A stretch of 11,744 bases of DNA from Willaertia magna. Taxonomy: Eukaryota; Heterolobosea; Eutetramitea; Acrasida; Naegleriidae. Of this stretch, positions 1-7,715 are shown in pieces. Position 1 is the first letter of the stretch. Every line of letters starts with the position of its first letter. A program made the translations under genes and the position numbers. The notes below the pieces were generated by a model that was not told the DNA's origin, ran no database searches, and saw only the letters and a program-made list of their open reading frames with translations. Location: positions 1 to 11,744 of the forward strand of contig CADWAF010002479.1 of assembly GCA_902984215.1 (NCBI GenBank), read 5' to 3'.

Positions 1-37
1 TCAACAATTTTCAAAAAACACTCATCCATGAGGGTGA

Positions 38-688
38 TACAACAAAAGTGAAGCTAAACAACAACAGAAACAGAAACAGAATAGAAAACAAGTTAAGAAA
101 ACAAATAAAATATTAACAAAAGATTTACCTAATCGTGTAAAAGAAACTAAAAAAACTAAACAAAAACAGAAACAACAGAAACAACAAGAAAAACCAAGAA
201 GAAAACCCATTGAAATAAAACAAAAAAAAAAGAAAACAAAAAATTTATTTATTGAAAAAAAAACAATTACTAATTATTATAAAATTAACACTAAAAAATT
301 TTATAAATCACTTAAAGACGATAACGAATTATCGTATAATTTAAAAGATAAAAATAAAATTTTTCCATACACTAAACACCCAAATAATTGTTTGAATTTT
401 ATTAAAAGTGTTTTGAAGGGTGGATTTGAATTGTGTATTAAGGAAAGAATTATTTATTATATGAAAAAATTTAGATTTCATGAAATTTATACAGAAGTTT
501 TAAAAAAAATATATGTTAAAGCTATAGAAGAAAAAAGTATAAGAGAAAAAAGAAATTCTTTTTATGAGAAATTAGAAGGATTAAGTAAAAAAGATAAAAT
601 TTTGAGCATTCTAAAAAAATTCATGAATTTAATAAAAAGAAAAAAGAAGAAAATTATTAAAAATATTATTAATAAATATAAAAAGTAA
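38..688 (+). CDS. ORF a: Lys/Gln-rich protein of unknown function (A1 copy, start unresolved)
   Basis: The frame is open from codon 38 to a TAA at 686-688, 216 residues without TAA, TAG or TGA. That is very unlikely by chance in DNA this AT-rich. The first ~60 residues are a basic Lys/Gln tract (KQKQQKQQEKPRRKP at its end), followed by ~150 residues that look globular and charged and contain KFRFHEIYTEVLKK. The C-terminus is again poly-Lys. All 13 Gln codons are CAA or CAG. There is no membrane segment or recognised domain. In-frame TGA codons at 29 and 35 close the frame upstream and the first in-frame ATG is at 461. An ATG at 28 opens the neighbouring frame for seven codons, so the natural start is lost, frameshifted or on an upstream exon. 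The 3' end faces the ABC remnant on the other strand. If TAA encoded Gln the frame would run on to TGA 938-940. Confidence 0.7.
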   Translation, partial: YNKSEAKQQQKQKQNRKQVKKTNKILTKDLPNRVKETKKTKQKQKQQKQQEKPRRKPIEIKQKKKKTKNLFIEKKTITNYYKINTKKFYKSLKDDNELSYNLKDKNKIFPYTKHPNNCLNFIKSVLKGGFELCIKERIIYYMKKFRFHEIYTEVLKKIYVKAIEEKSIREKRNSFYEKLEGLSKKDKILSILKKFMNLIKRKKKKIIKNIINKYKK

Positions 689-1425
689 TTTCTTATTGGA
701 TTATATATAGTTTTATCAAATAATAATAAATGTCTACCAATTTTCTTCAATTCTCTTTTGTGTAACACATAAATTATATTACAATTTTGCACAATTAATA
801 ATCTATAAGTAATATATATACTTATTCTTTTTTACATAAATTTATCTAAAACTACTAAGACTAAAGCTTTAGATTTAATATCTAATATAGATATAACTTC
901 ATTAAGTAATAACAAATATAGATTTTATAAAACTGTATGAACAATAACTATACATTATTTTTAACCACTACTAAGGAAGACACTTTTTTACTTAATCTAG
1001 TCTTATATCTCTTAGGTAAATCAATAATGAAATTATGTGTATTAGCTATTTTAATTGCTTTTTTAATTTGTTTTTATGTTATATTTTCAAAATTAACTGC
1101 ATAAGCAATATTTTTAGTAATTATAATTACAGATAATATAGGTTTTTGTATAATAATATTAATATTCTTGTGTAACCATTAAAAATTAAGTTCAACAATA
1201 TTAATAAATACTCTACTTGCATTTAATATATAGAATTTTTTAACTAAACCAACAATTATAGATTTACTAAAACCTAATAAACTAATTAAAACAATAAATT
1301 GTTTCATTTAATTTTGTAAGTTTTTATTAGATTATAGTAGTTATAGTATTTGTACTAGTACAAATATATATTTTTATAATATTAGCTATTTAATGTATTC
1401 TAAATATTCAATTATTTCTTACGAA
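655..1425 (-). pseudogene. ABC transporter NBD (ABCB/P-glycoprotein type), decayed A1 copy
   Basis: Read on the minus strand in three frames, this is an ABC nucleotide-binding domain, the ATP-hydrolysing engine of a membrane transporter. In order: a LNIQN strand near the start (about 1420); a damaged Walker A at 1260-1274 (GFSKS, lacking the central G-x-G) followed by LVKKFYI; the Q-loop Gln at 1146-1148 (IIIQKPIL), then KNIAYAV; IANTHNFIIDLPKRYKTRL, matching the helical subdomain ANAH-F-I..LP.GY.T; signature LSSGQKQ at about 955-975; Walker B LLLLNE at 898-912 with Asp changed to Asn; D-loop SILD; H-loop ITYRL at about 795-810 with His changed to Tyr; and NIIYVLHKRELKKIGRH. Frame breaks lie near 1307 and 975. 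No transmembrane domain is visible upstream. The 3' end overlaps ORF a antisense. It cannot be functional. Confidence 0.9.
1347..1366. repeat. Perfect 20-bp palindrome (A1)
   Basis: tatttgtactagtacaaata is its own reverse complement. It lies within the first part of the ABC NBD remnant. It may be coincidental in a coding remnant, or a protein-binding or cruciform-forming site. Confidence 0.85.
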
Positions 1426-1550
1426 CTTTTGAATAGTTGTTTAAATTATTATTATTGCATTGATGCTAATATTTGCAATTATGACTCTGTATAGAAAGAT
1501 TTAAGTAATTATTTACAATTTTCTTATGATAATCTTAATAATTATAATAA

Positions 1551-2381
1551 TCATAGTACTTATATCAATAATAATATATGTTAATATTAAATTAATAAAT
1601 ATTTTAAAATATCATTTCTATTATCTAATTGTTCCTATGTAAGTTTTAGTTTTAATATTTTTTTATTACTAAAAATAACTATAATTATACTACTTACAGT
1701 ATCACTCTTGTTTGTATTATAAATGAAACTAACTTTCTATAATACTTGATCATCTAAATTAAATTCATTAACTTCAAAAGTATTTTGATTTTTATAGTTT
1801 GTTTTAAGAATAGTAAATTTTGGTAAGAATAAATATTTTATTAATATTTCAATAAGTATATAAACTATTGTAATACTTAAGAAATGATCTCCAATTTTTA
1901 AGATTTTATTGTTTGGTATGTTTATTGTTGTTGGTATTGGTAGTGTTGTTAGGTTTGGAGAGGATGTAGTATTAATTGTTGATTGTTGTTATTCTTGTTA
2001 ATTTTGTTTTGGTTTAACTTTTTTTTTAATCTTCTTTAATTAGTTATTATTGTTACTATTTTTTTATTTCTTTTTCTGTTGTTAGTTTTGATTATTATTT
2101 TTGTTCTATTATTGTATTAGTTTATATTTATTTTACTTTTTTTACAGAAATAATTGGAATTATTTATTTTAGTTGTTCTTTTGTTTTAACTTTTTCTTTT
2201 TGTTTAATTGTTTTTTTTTGTTTTTTAATTTTTTTTTGTTCTGTTGAAAAAGTGGTAGTAGTAATATTTGTTGGAGTGAAAGAAGAAGATGATTGTTGTT
2301 AGTTGATTCTTTTTATTTTTTTTTTATTCTTCTTTTTATTGTTATTTTTTGAGATCTATCATCAATATCACTTACTCTCAT
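1551..2381 (-). pseudogene. ORF b, A1 copy: unknown protein with low-complexity N-terminus, nonsense-mutated
   Basis: From ATG 2381 (MRVSDIDDRSQK) the minus frame has no TGA until 1551-1553 but many TAA/TAG. The N-terminal ~125 codons are Lys/Asn/Gln-like low complexity, so their coding status is uncertain. From about 1985 to 1640 the sequence is protein-like: a Thr/Pro linker (TTLPIPTT), KILKIGDH, NTFEVNEFNLDD, SFIYNTNKSD. Two Trp codons of the A2 copy are TAG here (1737-1739 and 1635-1637). Relative to A2, the segment 1690-1890 has many G/C positions turned to A/T. It lies just upstream of the ABC remnant on the same strand but does not resemble an ABC membrane domain. No family is recognised. 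Confidence 0.5.
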
Positions 2382-2591
2382 CGATAAAAGTTTATTTATA
2401 TTAACAGTAACCAACAAATAATATGTAAAAAAAGACTAATATTTAAATACCTGTATTACAGTAGTATTATATATAAATGTTTTACTATTTAACTTCAAGA
2501 GTCGCATGTTTGAACTTATTATTTTACTTTTAACTGATACGCCAATAATGTAATAGAGAAATACAATACTGATATAATAAGGTTTCCTTAG

Positions 2592-2626
2592 AAAAAAAGA
2601 TAAAGATATGAAAGTATCTCTTTTTT
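2592..2626. repeat. Imperfect A-tract/T-tract inverted repeat
   Basis: An aaaaaaagata arm and a tatctctttttt arm could pair with one bulge around a ~12-nt loop. It is conserved in A2 at about 6479-6513. It lies in the stretch between ORF b and ORF c. No function is assigned. Confidence 0.4.
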
Positions 2627-2683
2627 GTCATAATTTACAATGACTGTAATAAATTTTTAAGTTTAAATATGAATTTATAACTA

Positions 2684-2732
2684 TTATTTAATAAAAAACA
2701 AATTTATAAAAAATTATTTAATAAAAAACAAA
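2684..2732. repeat. 30-bp tandem duplication in A1
   Basis: ttatttaataaaaaacaaa occurs at 2684-2702 and again at 2714-2732, with period 30. A2 has a single copy at the matching place, so this is a slippage or tandem duplication after the A1/A2 split. Confidence 0.85.
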
Positions 2733-2829
2733 ATAAAAATAAAATTTTATTTAAAATTATTTAAATAAATATCTAAAAATTTACAAAATTCTTTATTGTT
2801 ATTATTTTACTGTTTTAAATCTAAAATAC

Positions 2830-3042
2830 AATATTAAATTTATTCAAAAGTTCTAATGTTAATTGAAGAAAATAATAATAAAAGAAATTTTGTAAATAAT
2901 TTATTAAGTTTTAATTTTTTTTAATATTACTTTTACTATAACCTTTAATATCTTTAAAGTTATTTACTACATTTTTATTAGTTAAATATAGTTTCTTCTT
3001 ATAAATTTTCAACATTATATATAACAAATTAATACATAACAT
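2830..3042 (-). pseudogene. ORF c, frameshifted A1 copy
   Basis: This is the homologue of the 67-residue A2 ORF. ATG is at 3042 and the same start (MLCINLLYIMLK) and KGYSKSNIKK are seen. The T run that is nine long in A2 is eight long here (about 2924-2931), so the frame shifts and meets TAA. No family is recognised. Confidence 0.4.
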
Positions 3043-3208
3043 ACCTTATATTTTTAATCTATTAATATTTTGAATAGACAATTTTTTAAATGTTAATTGT
3101 TATTTAAAATGTTATTTAATAAATTTTTATGTAAATTATAATGTTTTAATAGTAAATTAAAATCTAATATATTTATTTTTCTCTTTTACTTTTTAATTAA
3201 CTAAAATT

Positions 3209-3811
3209 TCAATTTTTTTTTTTAATTTGTTTAATAATACTTTGTAAAAATTCATTATAATTTTTATTATTATCATCACAATATTCCACTAACAAGTTAA
3301 TTAAATCTAATTCTAATTTAGTCAATTCACTTTTATGATTTTTTTTATTTTCTTTTTGTTCTTTTATTTCATTTATTTTAGAGGTTACTAAGGAAGAAAT
3401 AATTGGAAAAGAATTAGAAAAAATATAAAAGTCTTGATTTTTAAATGAATTATTTGAAATATTATTATTATTATTATTTTTATATAGAAACATTAGTTTA
3501 TTGATTGACTTGTTGTTGATATATAAAAAAGAAAGATTACTAAAAATAGATAAATCTAGTAAAAATATTTTATTAAAATATAATTATAATTGTTTTTAAT
3601 TAATACAAATTACTTTATCGTTACTCAATAATTTATTATTTTCATTACAATTTTGACAATAAATCAATTTTTTACAAAAATAACACTTATTAATTTCACA
3701 TGTATAACATTTACTACAAAATTAACATATAAAATTTTTATAAATTTCACATTACAAATCAGTATTATCTATAATATTTGTTTAATAAATTGCACAATAT
3801 TTAACAAACAT
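3209..3811 (-). pseudogene. ORF d, A1 copy: Cys-knuckle (zinc-finger-like) protein with Asn-rich middle
   Basis: From ATG 3811 (alternative in-frame ATG 3829), one minus frame reaches TGA 3209-3211, about 200 codons. Residues ~20-55 form a cysteine cluster with CxxC spacing: FICQFCSKCYTC, NKCYFCKK, YCQNC. It resembles a zinc-binding B-box, RING or ribbon fold without His ligands. Then come an Asn run (YKNNNNNN), an aliphatic segment and a charged helix (INEIKEQKENKKNHKSELTKLELDLINLL) suggesting a coiled coil. The last 95 codons, from ATG 3493, contain no stop of any kind; the N-terminal part contains TAA at several positions, including inside CQFC. That is either TAA=Gln or decay. One Cys (Cys24 in A2) is Tyr here. 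Zinc binding is inferred from spacing only. Confidence 0.6.
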
Positions 3812-3906
3812 TTTTATTATTATCAACATTAAAATAGAGTAACAATAATGATTTAAAAATTATAAAGTTTCAACAATTTTCAAAAAACACTCACCCATGA
3901 GGGTGA

Positions 3907-4570
3907 TACAACAAAAGTGAAGCTAAACAACAACAGAAACAGAAACAGAATAGAAAACAAGTTAAGAAAACAAATAAAATATTAACAAAAGATTTACCTA
4001 ATTGTGTAAAAGAAACTAAAAAAACTAAACAAAAACAGAAACAACAGAAACAACAAGAAAAACCAAGAAGAAAATCCATTGAAATAAAACAAAAAAAAAA
4101 GAAAACAAAAAATTTATTTATTGAAAAAAAAACAATTACTAATTATTATAAAATTAACACTAAAAAATTTTATAAATCACTTAAAGATGATAACGAATTA
4201 TCGTATAATTTGAAAGATAAAAATAAAATTTTTCCATACACTAAACACCCAAATAATTGTTTGAATTTTATTAAAAGTGTTTTGAAGGGTGGATTTGAAT
4301 TGTGTATTAAGGAAAGAATTATTTATTATATGAAAAAATTTAGATTTCATGAAATTTACACAGAAGTTTTAAAAAAATATATGTTGAAGCTATAGAAGAA
4401 AAAAGTACAAGAGAAAAAAGAAATTCTTTTTATGAGAAATTAGAAAGATTAAGTAAAAAAGATAAAATTTTAAACATTCTAGAAAAATTCATGAATTTAA
4501 TAAAAAGAAAAAAGAAAAAAGAAAAAAGAAGAAAATTATTAAAAATATTATTAATAAATATAAAAAGTAA
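3907..4570 (+). pseudogene. ORF a, frameshifted A2 copy
   Basis: This is the A2 homologue of the Lys/Gln-rich ORF, open from 3907. It loses frame where A1 has eight A's and A2 has seven (about 4371-4377), and then meets TAG at 4393-4395. The original frame is recognisable downstream (SFYEKLE follows). Two extra GAAAAAA heptamers in the poly-Lys tail at 4507-4527 shift it again. The position matching the A1 stop is 4568-4570. Function is unknown. The run-length difference could be real decay or a sequencing error. Confidence 0.65.
4507..4527 (+). repeat. GAAAAAA heptamer array, three units in A2
   Basis: Three tandem GAAAAAA units encode part of the poly-Lys tail of ORF a. A1 has one unit at 639-645, so A2 gained (or A1 lost) 14 bp, which changes the reading frame. 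Confidence 0.8.
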
Positions 4571-5306
4571 TTTCTTATTAAATTATATATAGTTTTATCA
4601 AATAATAATAAATGTCTACCAATTTTCTTTAATTCTCTTTTGTGTAACACATAAATTATATTACAATTTTGCATAATTAATAATCTATGAGTAATATATA
4701 TACTTATTTTTTCTTACATAAATTTATCTAAAACTACTAAGACTAAAGCTTTAGATTTAATATCTAATATAGAAATAACTTTATTAAGTAATAACAAATA
4801 TAGATTTTATAAAACTGTATGAACAATAACTATACATTATTTTTAACCACTACTAAGGAAGACACTTTTTTACTTAATCTAGTCTTATATCTCTTAGGTA
4901 AATCAATAATGAAATTGTGTATATTAGCTATTTTAGTTGCTTTTTTAATTTATTTTTGTGTTATATTTTCAAAATCAACTGTATAAGCAATATTTTTAGT
5001 AATTATAATTACAGATAATATAGGTTTTTGTATAATAATATTAATATTCTTGTGTAACCATTAAAAATTAAGTTCAACAACATTAATAAATACTCTACTT
5101 GCATTTAATATATAGAATTTTTTAACTAAACTAACAATTATAGATTTACTAAAACCTAATAGACTAATTAAAACAATAAATTGTTTCATTTAATTTTGTA
5201 AGTTTTTATTAGATTATAGTAGTTATAATATTTGTACTAGTACAAATATATATTTTTGTAATATTAGCTATTTAATGTATTCTAAATATTCAATTGTTTC
5301 TTACGA
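4537..5306 (-). pseudogene. ABC transporter NBD (ABCB/P-glycoprotein type), decayed A2 copy
   Basis: This second copy of the ABC nucleotide-binding domain has the same overall lesions as A1: a collapsed Walker A, the frame break at the signature motif, and Asp lost from Walker B. It also differs in telling ways. The H-loop His survives here (CAT at 4687-4689, ITHRL), whereas A1 has Tyr. The Walker B Glu, still GAA in A1, is AAA (Lys) here, and a Gly after Walker A is Ser. In the NITQKQI stretch, A1 spells the two Gln positions TAA then CAA and A2 spells them CAA then TAA. The ATG at 5187-5189 opens only the central frame. The transporter was therefore already dead before the duplication, and each copy has decayed further on its own. 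Confidence 0.9.
5228..5249. repeat. Perfect 22-bp palindrome (A2)
   Basis: This is the A2 counterpart of 1347-1366, extended by one base pair on each side because A1 has G where A2 has A just before it. Confidence 0.85.
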
Positions 5307-5533
5307 ACTTTTGAATAATTGTTTAAATTATTGTTATTGCATTGATGCTAATATTTGCAATTATAACTCTGTATAGAAAGATTCAAGTAATTATTTACAA
5401 TTTTTTTGTGATAATCTTAATAATTATAATAATCATAGTACTTATATCAATAATAATATATGTTAATATTAAATTAATAAACATTTTAAAATATCATTTC
5501 TATTATCTAATTGTTCCCATGTAAGTTTTAGTT

Positions 5534-5863
5534 TTAATATTTTTTATTACCAAAAATAACTATAATTATACTACTTACAGTATCACTCTTGTTTGTATTA
5601 TAAATAAAACTAACTTCCCATAATACTTGATCATCTAAATCAAATTCATTAACTTCAAAAGTATTTTGATTTTTATAGTTTGCTTTAGGAATAGTAAATT
5701 CTGGTAAGAATAAACATTTCATTAATGTTTCAATTAGTATGTGGGCTAATGTAGTACTTAAGGGATGATCTCCAATTTTTAAGATTTTATTGTTTGGTAT
5801 GCTTATTGTTGTTGGTATTGGTAGTGTTGTTAGGTTTGGAGAGGATGTAGTATTAATTGTTGA
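5534..5863 (-). CDS. ORF b, A2 copy: best-preserved segment of an unknown protein
   Basis: About 109 codons are free of all stops. The segment runs from a Ser/Thr/Pro linker (INTTSSPNLTTLPIPTT) through KILKIGDHPLSTTLAHIL, LFLPEFTIPKANYKN, a TFEVNEFDLDD acidic patch and VLWEVSFIYNTNKSD. It has balanced residue use and is the most convincing folded domain in the window after the ABC domain. An internal ATG lies at 5722. Upstream, with TAA/TAG tolerated, the frame reaches ATG 6268. At about 5540 a run one T shorter than in A1 throws it into TAA; in the A1 phase it would continue through a second TGG at 5517-5519. Function is unknown. It could be a fragment of a larger gene also containing the ABC domain downstream, but nothing shows this. 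Confidence 0.6.
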   Translation of the reverse strand, partial: STINTTSSPNLTTLPIPTTISIPNNKILKIGDHPLSTTLAHILIETLMKCLFLPEFTIPKANYKNQNTFEVNEFDLDDQVLWEVSFIYNTNKSDTVSSIIIVIFGNKKY

Positions 5864-6268
5864 TTATTGTTATTCTTGTTAATTTTATTTTGGTTTAACT
5901 TTTTTTTCTTTTTAATCTTCTTTAATTAGTTATTATTGTTACTATTTCTTTATTTCTTTTTCTGTTGTTAGTTTTGATTATTATTTTTGTTCTATTATTG
6001 TATTAGTTTATATTTATTTTACTTTTTTTACAGAAATAATTGGAATTACTTATTTTAGTTGTTCTTTTGTTTTAACTTTTTCTTTTTGTTTAATTGTTTT
6101 TTTTTGTTTTTTAATTTTTTTTTGTTCTGTTGAAGAAGTGGTAGTAGTAATATTTGTTGGAGTGAAAGAAGAAGATGATTATTGTTAGTTAATTCTTTTT
6201 ATTTTTCTTTTTATTCTTCTTTTTATTGTTATTTTTTGAGATCTATCATCAATATTACTTACTTTCAT

Positions 6269-6696
6269 CGATAAAAGTTTATCTATATTAACAGTAACCA
6301 ACAAATAATATGTAAAAAAAGACTAATATTTAAACACTTGTATTACAGTAGCATTATACATAAATGTTTTACTACTTAACTTCAAGAGTCACATGTTTGA
6401 ACTTATTATTTTACTTTTAACTGATACGCCAATAATATAATAGAAAAATACAATAATGACATAATAAGGTTTCCTTGGAAAAAAAGATAAAGATATGAAA
6501 GTATCTCTTTTTTGTTATAATTTACAATGACTGTAATAAATTTTTAAGTTTAAATATGAATTTATAACTATTATTTAATAAAAAACAAAATAAAAATAAA
6601 ATTTTATTTAAAATTATTTAAATAAATATCTAAAAATTTACAAAATTCTTTATTGTTATTATTTTACTGTTTTAAATCTAAAATATAATATTAAAT
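6269..6696. other. Non-coding stretch between ORF b and ORF c (A2)
   Basis: This is the A2 equivalent of 2382-2829, without the 30-bp duplication. With TAA/TAG tolerated, the ORF c frame would extend through it to TGA 6382-6384, but this is not supported by composition. Confidence 0.45.
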
Positions 6697-6900
6697 TTAT
6701 TCAAAAGTTCTAATGTTAATTGAAGAAAATAAAAATAAAAGAAATTTTGTAAATAATTTATTAAGTTTTAATTTTTTTTTAATATTACTTTTACTATAAC
6801 CTTTAATATCTTTAAAGTTATTTACTACATTTTTATTAGTTAAATATAGTTTCTTCTTATAAATTTTCAACATTATATATAACAAATTAATACATAACAT
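6697..6900 (-). CDS. ORF c, A2 copy: short Lys/Leu-rich protein, unknown
   Basis: A 67-residue frame begins at ATG 6900 and ends in TAA. It starts with a hydrophobic stretch (MLCINLLYIML), then a basic middle (NFKDIKGYSKSNIKKK) and a hydrophobic LFTKFLLFLFSS segment that could span a membrane. The lack of any stop over 68 codons is mildly significant at this base composition. Read with TAA/TAG as Gln it would continue to TGA 6382-6384. It lies between ORF d and ORF b on the same strand and may be a remnant exon of either. Recognition is weak and it could be chance. Confidence 0.35.
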   Translation of the reverse strand: MLCINLLYIMLKIYKKKLYLTNKNVVNNFKDIKGYSKSNIKKKLKLNKLFTKFLLFLFSSINIRTFE

Positions 6901-7051
6901 ACCTTATATTTTTAATCTATTAATATTTTGAATAGACAATTTTTTAAATGTTAATTGTTATTTAAAATATTATTTAATAAATTTTTATGTAAATTATAAT
7001 GTTTTAATAGTAAATTAAAATCTAATATATTTATTTTTCTCTTTTTACTTT

Positions 7052-7657
7052 TTAATTAACTAAAATTTCAATTTCCTTTTTTAATTTGTTTAATAATACT
7101 TTATAATTTTTATTATTATCATCACAATATTCCACTAACAAGTTAATTAAATTTAATTCTAATTTAGTCAATTCATTTTTATGATTTTTTTTATTTTCTT
7201 TTTGTTCTTTTATTTCATTTATTTTAAAGGTTACTAAGGAAGAAATAATTGGAAAAGAATTGGAAAAAATATAAAAGTTTTGATTTTTAAATGAATTATT
7301 TGAAATATTATTATTACTATTATTTTTATATGGAAACATTAGTTTATTAATTGACTTGTTGTTGATATATAAAAAAGAAAGATTACTAAAAATAGATAAA
7401 TCTAGTAAAAATATTTTATTAAAATATAATTATAATTGTTTTTAATTAATACAAATTATTTTATCGTTACTCAATAATTTATTGTTTTCATTATAATTTT
7501 GACAATAAATCAATTTTTTACAAAAATAACACTTATTAATTTCACATATATAACATTTACTACAAAACTAACATATAAAATTTTTACAAATTTCACATTA
7601 CAAATCAATATTATCTATAATATTTGTTTAATAAATTGCATAATATTTAACAAACAT
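7052..7657 (-). pseudogene. ORF d, A2 copy: Cys-knuckle protein with altered C-terminus
   Basis: This homologue of the Cys-rich ORF runs from ATG 7657 (alternative 7675). The CxxC cluster is preserved, and position 24 is Cys here (TGT) but Tyr in A1, while Cys6 and the last Cys of A1 are Tyr here (TAT). The stop-like codon inside CQFC is TAG here (7568-7570) and TAA in A1. From ATG 7339 to TAA 7052-7054 the frame is clean (95 codons, YKNNSNNNISNN at its start). Compared with A1, 13 bases are missing near 7105, so the C-terminus reads LLNKLKKEIEILVN instead of LQSIIKQIKKKN. Function is unknown, possibly nucleic-acid or protein binding. Confidence 0.6.
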
Positions 7658-7715
7658 TTTTATTATTATCAACATTAAAATAGAGTAACAGTAATGATTT
7701 AAAAATTATAAAGTT

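Larger units (their letters stand above)
2382..2829. other. Non-coding stretch between ORF b and ORF c (A1)
   Basis: This is AT-rich sequence with no convincing clean frame in either orientation. It holds the A/T inverted repeat (2592-2626) and the 30-bp duplication (2684-2732). With TAA/TAG tolerated, minus frames stay open across it, but residue use is uninformative. I see no RNA gene. Confidence 0.5.
1..3869. repeat. Tandem unit A, copy 1 (A1)
   Basis: This first copy of a ~3.85-kb unit is followed head-to-tail by A2. It begins with tcaacaattttcaaaaaaca, repeated at 3870, and ends with attataaagtt, repeated at 7705-7715. Homology is continuous over the whole length. Differences are mostly transitions plus small indels: a 30-bp duplication at 2684-2732, 13 extra bases near 3250, and single-base changes in A/T runs. 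The window starts on the first base of the unit, so whatever lies to the left of A1 is not visible. It holds ORF a (plus), the ABC NBD remnant, and ORFs b, c and d (all minus). Confidence 0.95.
3870..7715. repeat. Tandem unit A, copy 2 (A2)
   Basis: This is the second head-to-tail copy of unit A, 3846 bp against 3869 bp in A1. The A1/A2 join is immediate (aaagtt|tcaacaatt) with no spacer and no target-site duplication that I can see. The A2/B1 join is equally abrupt (aaagtt|agtagttaattag). A2 has kept more G and C than A1 in the ORF b region, where two Trp codons are still TGG, but it has its own frameshift in ORF a and its own lesions in the ABC domain. Confidence 0.95.

Noticed and set aside
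22..210. Minus-strand Cys/Phe-rich ORF opposite the start of ORF a (also 3891-4079)
   Set aside because: It is the antisense shadow of the CAG/AAA-rich Lys/Gln tract. Its Cys/Phe/Leu monotony is what the complement of that repeat produces.
1244..1258. aactaaaccaacaat, resembling the start of the Tetrahymena chromosome breakage sequence
   Set aside because: It matches only the first nine bases of the 15-bp element, is altered in A2, and lies inside the ABC remnant.
1027..1749. Plus-strand frame from ATG 1027 open to TGA 1747 if TAA/TAG are read through
   Set aside because: It is antisense to the ABC NBD. At this composition TGA-only frames of ~240 codons are expected by chance, and A1/A2 changes show no third-position preference in it.
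2495..2550. gtcgcatgtttgaac as a possible tRNA T-arm
   Set aside because: No GGTTCGA-type T-loop with paired stem, no acceptor stem and no anticodon arm could be built around it.
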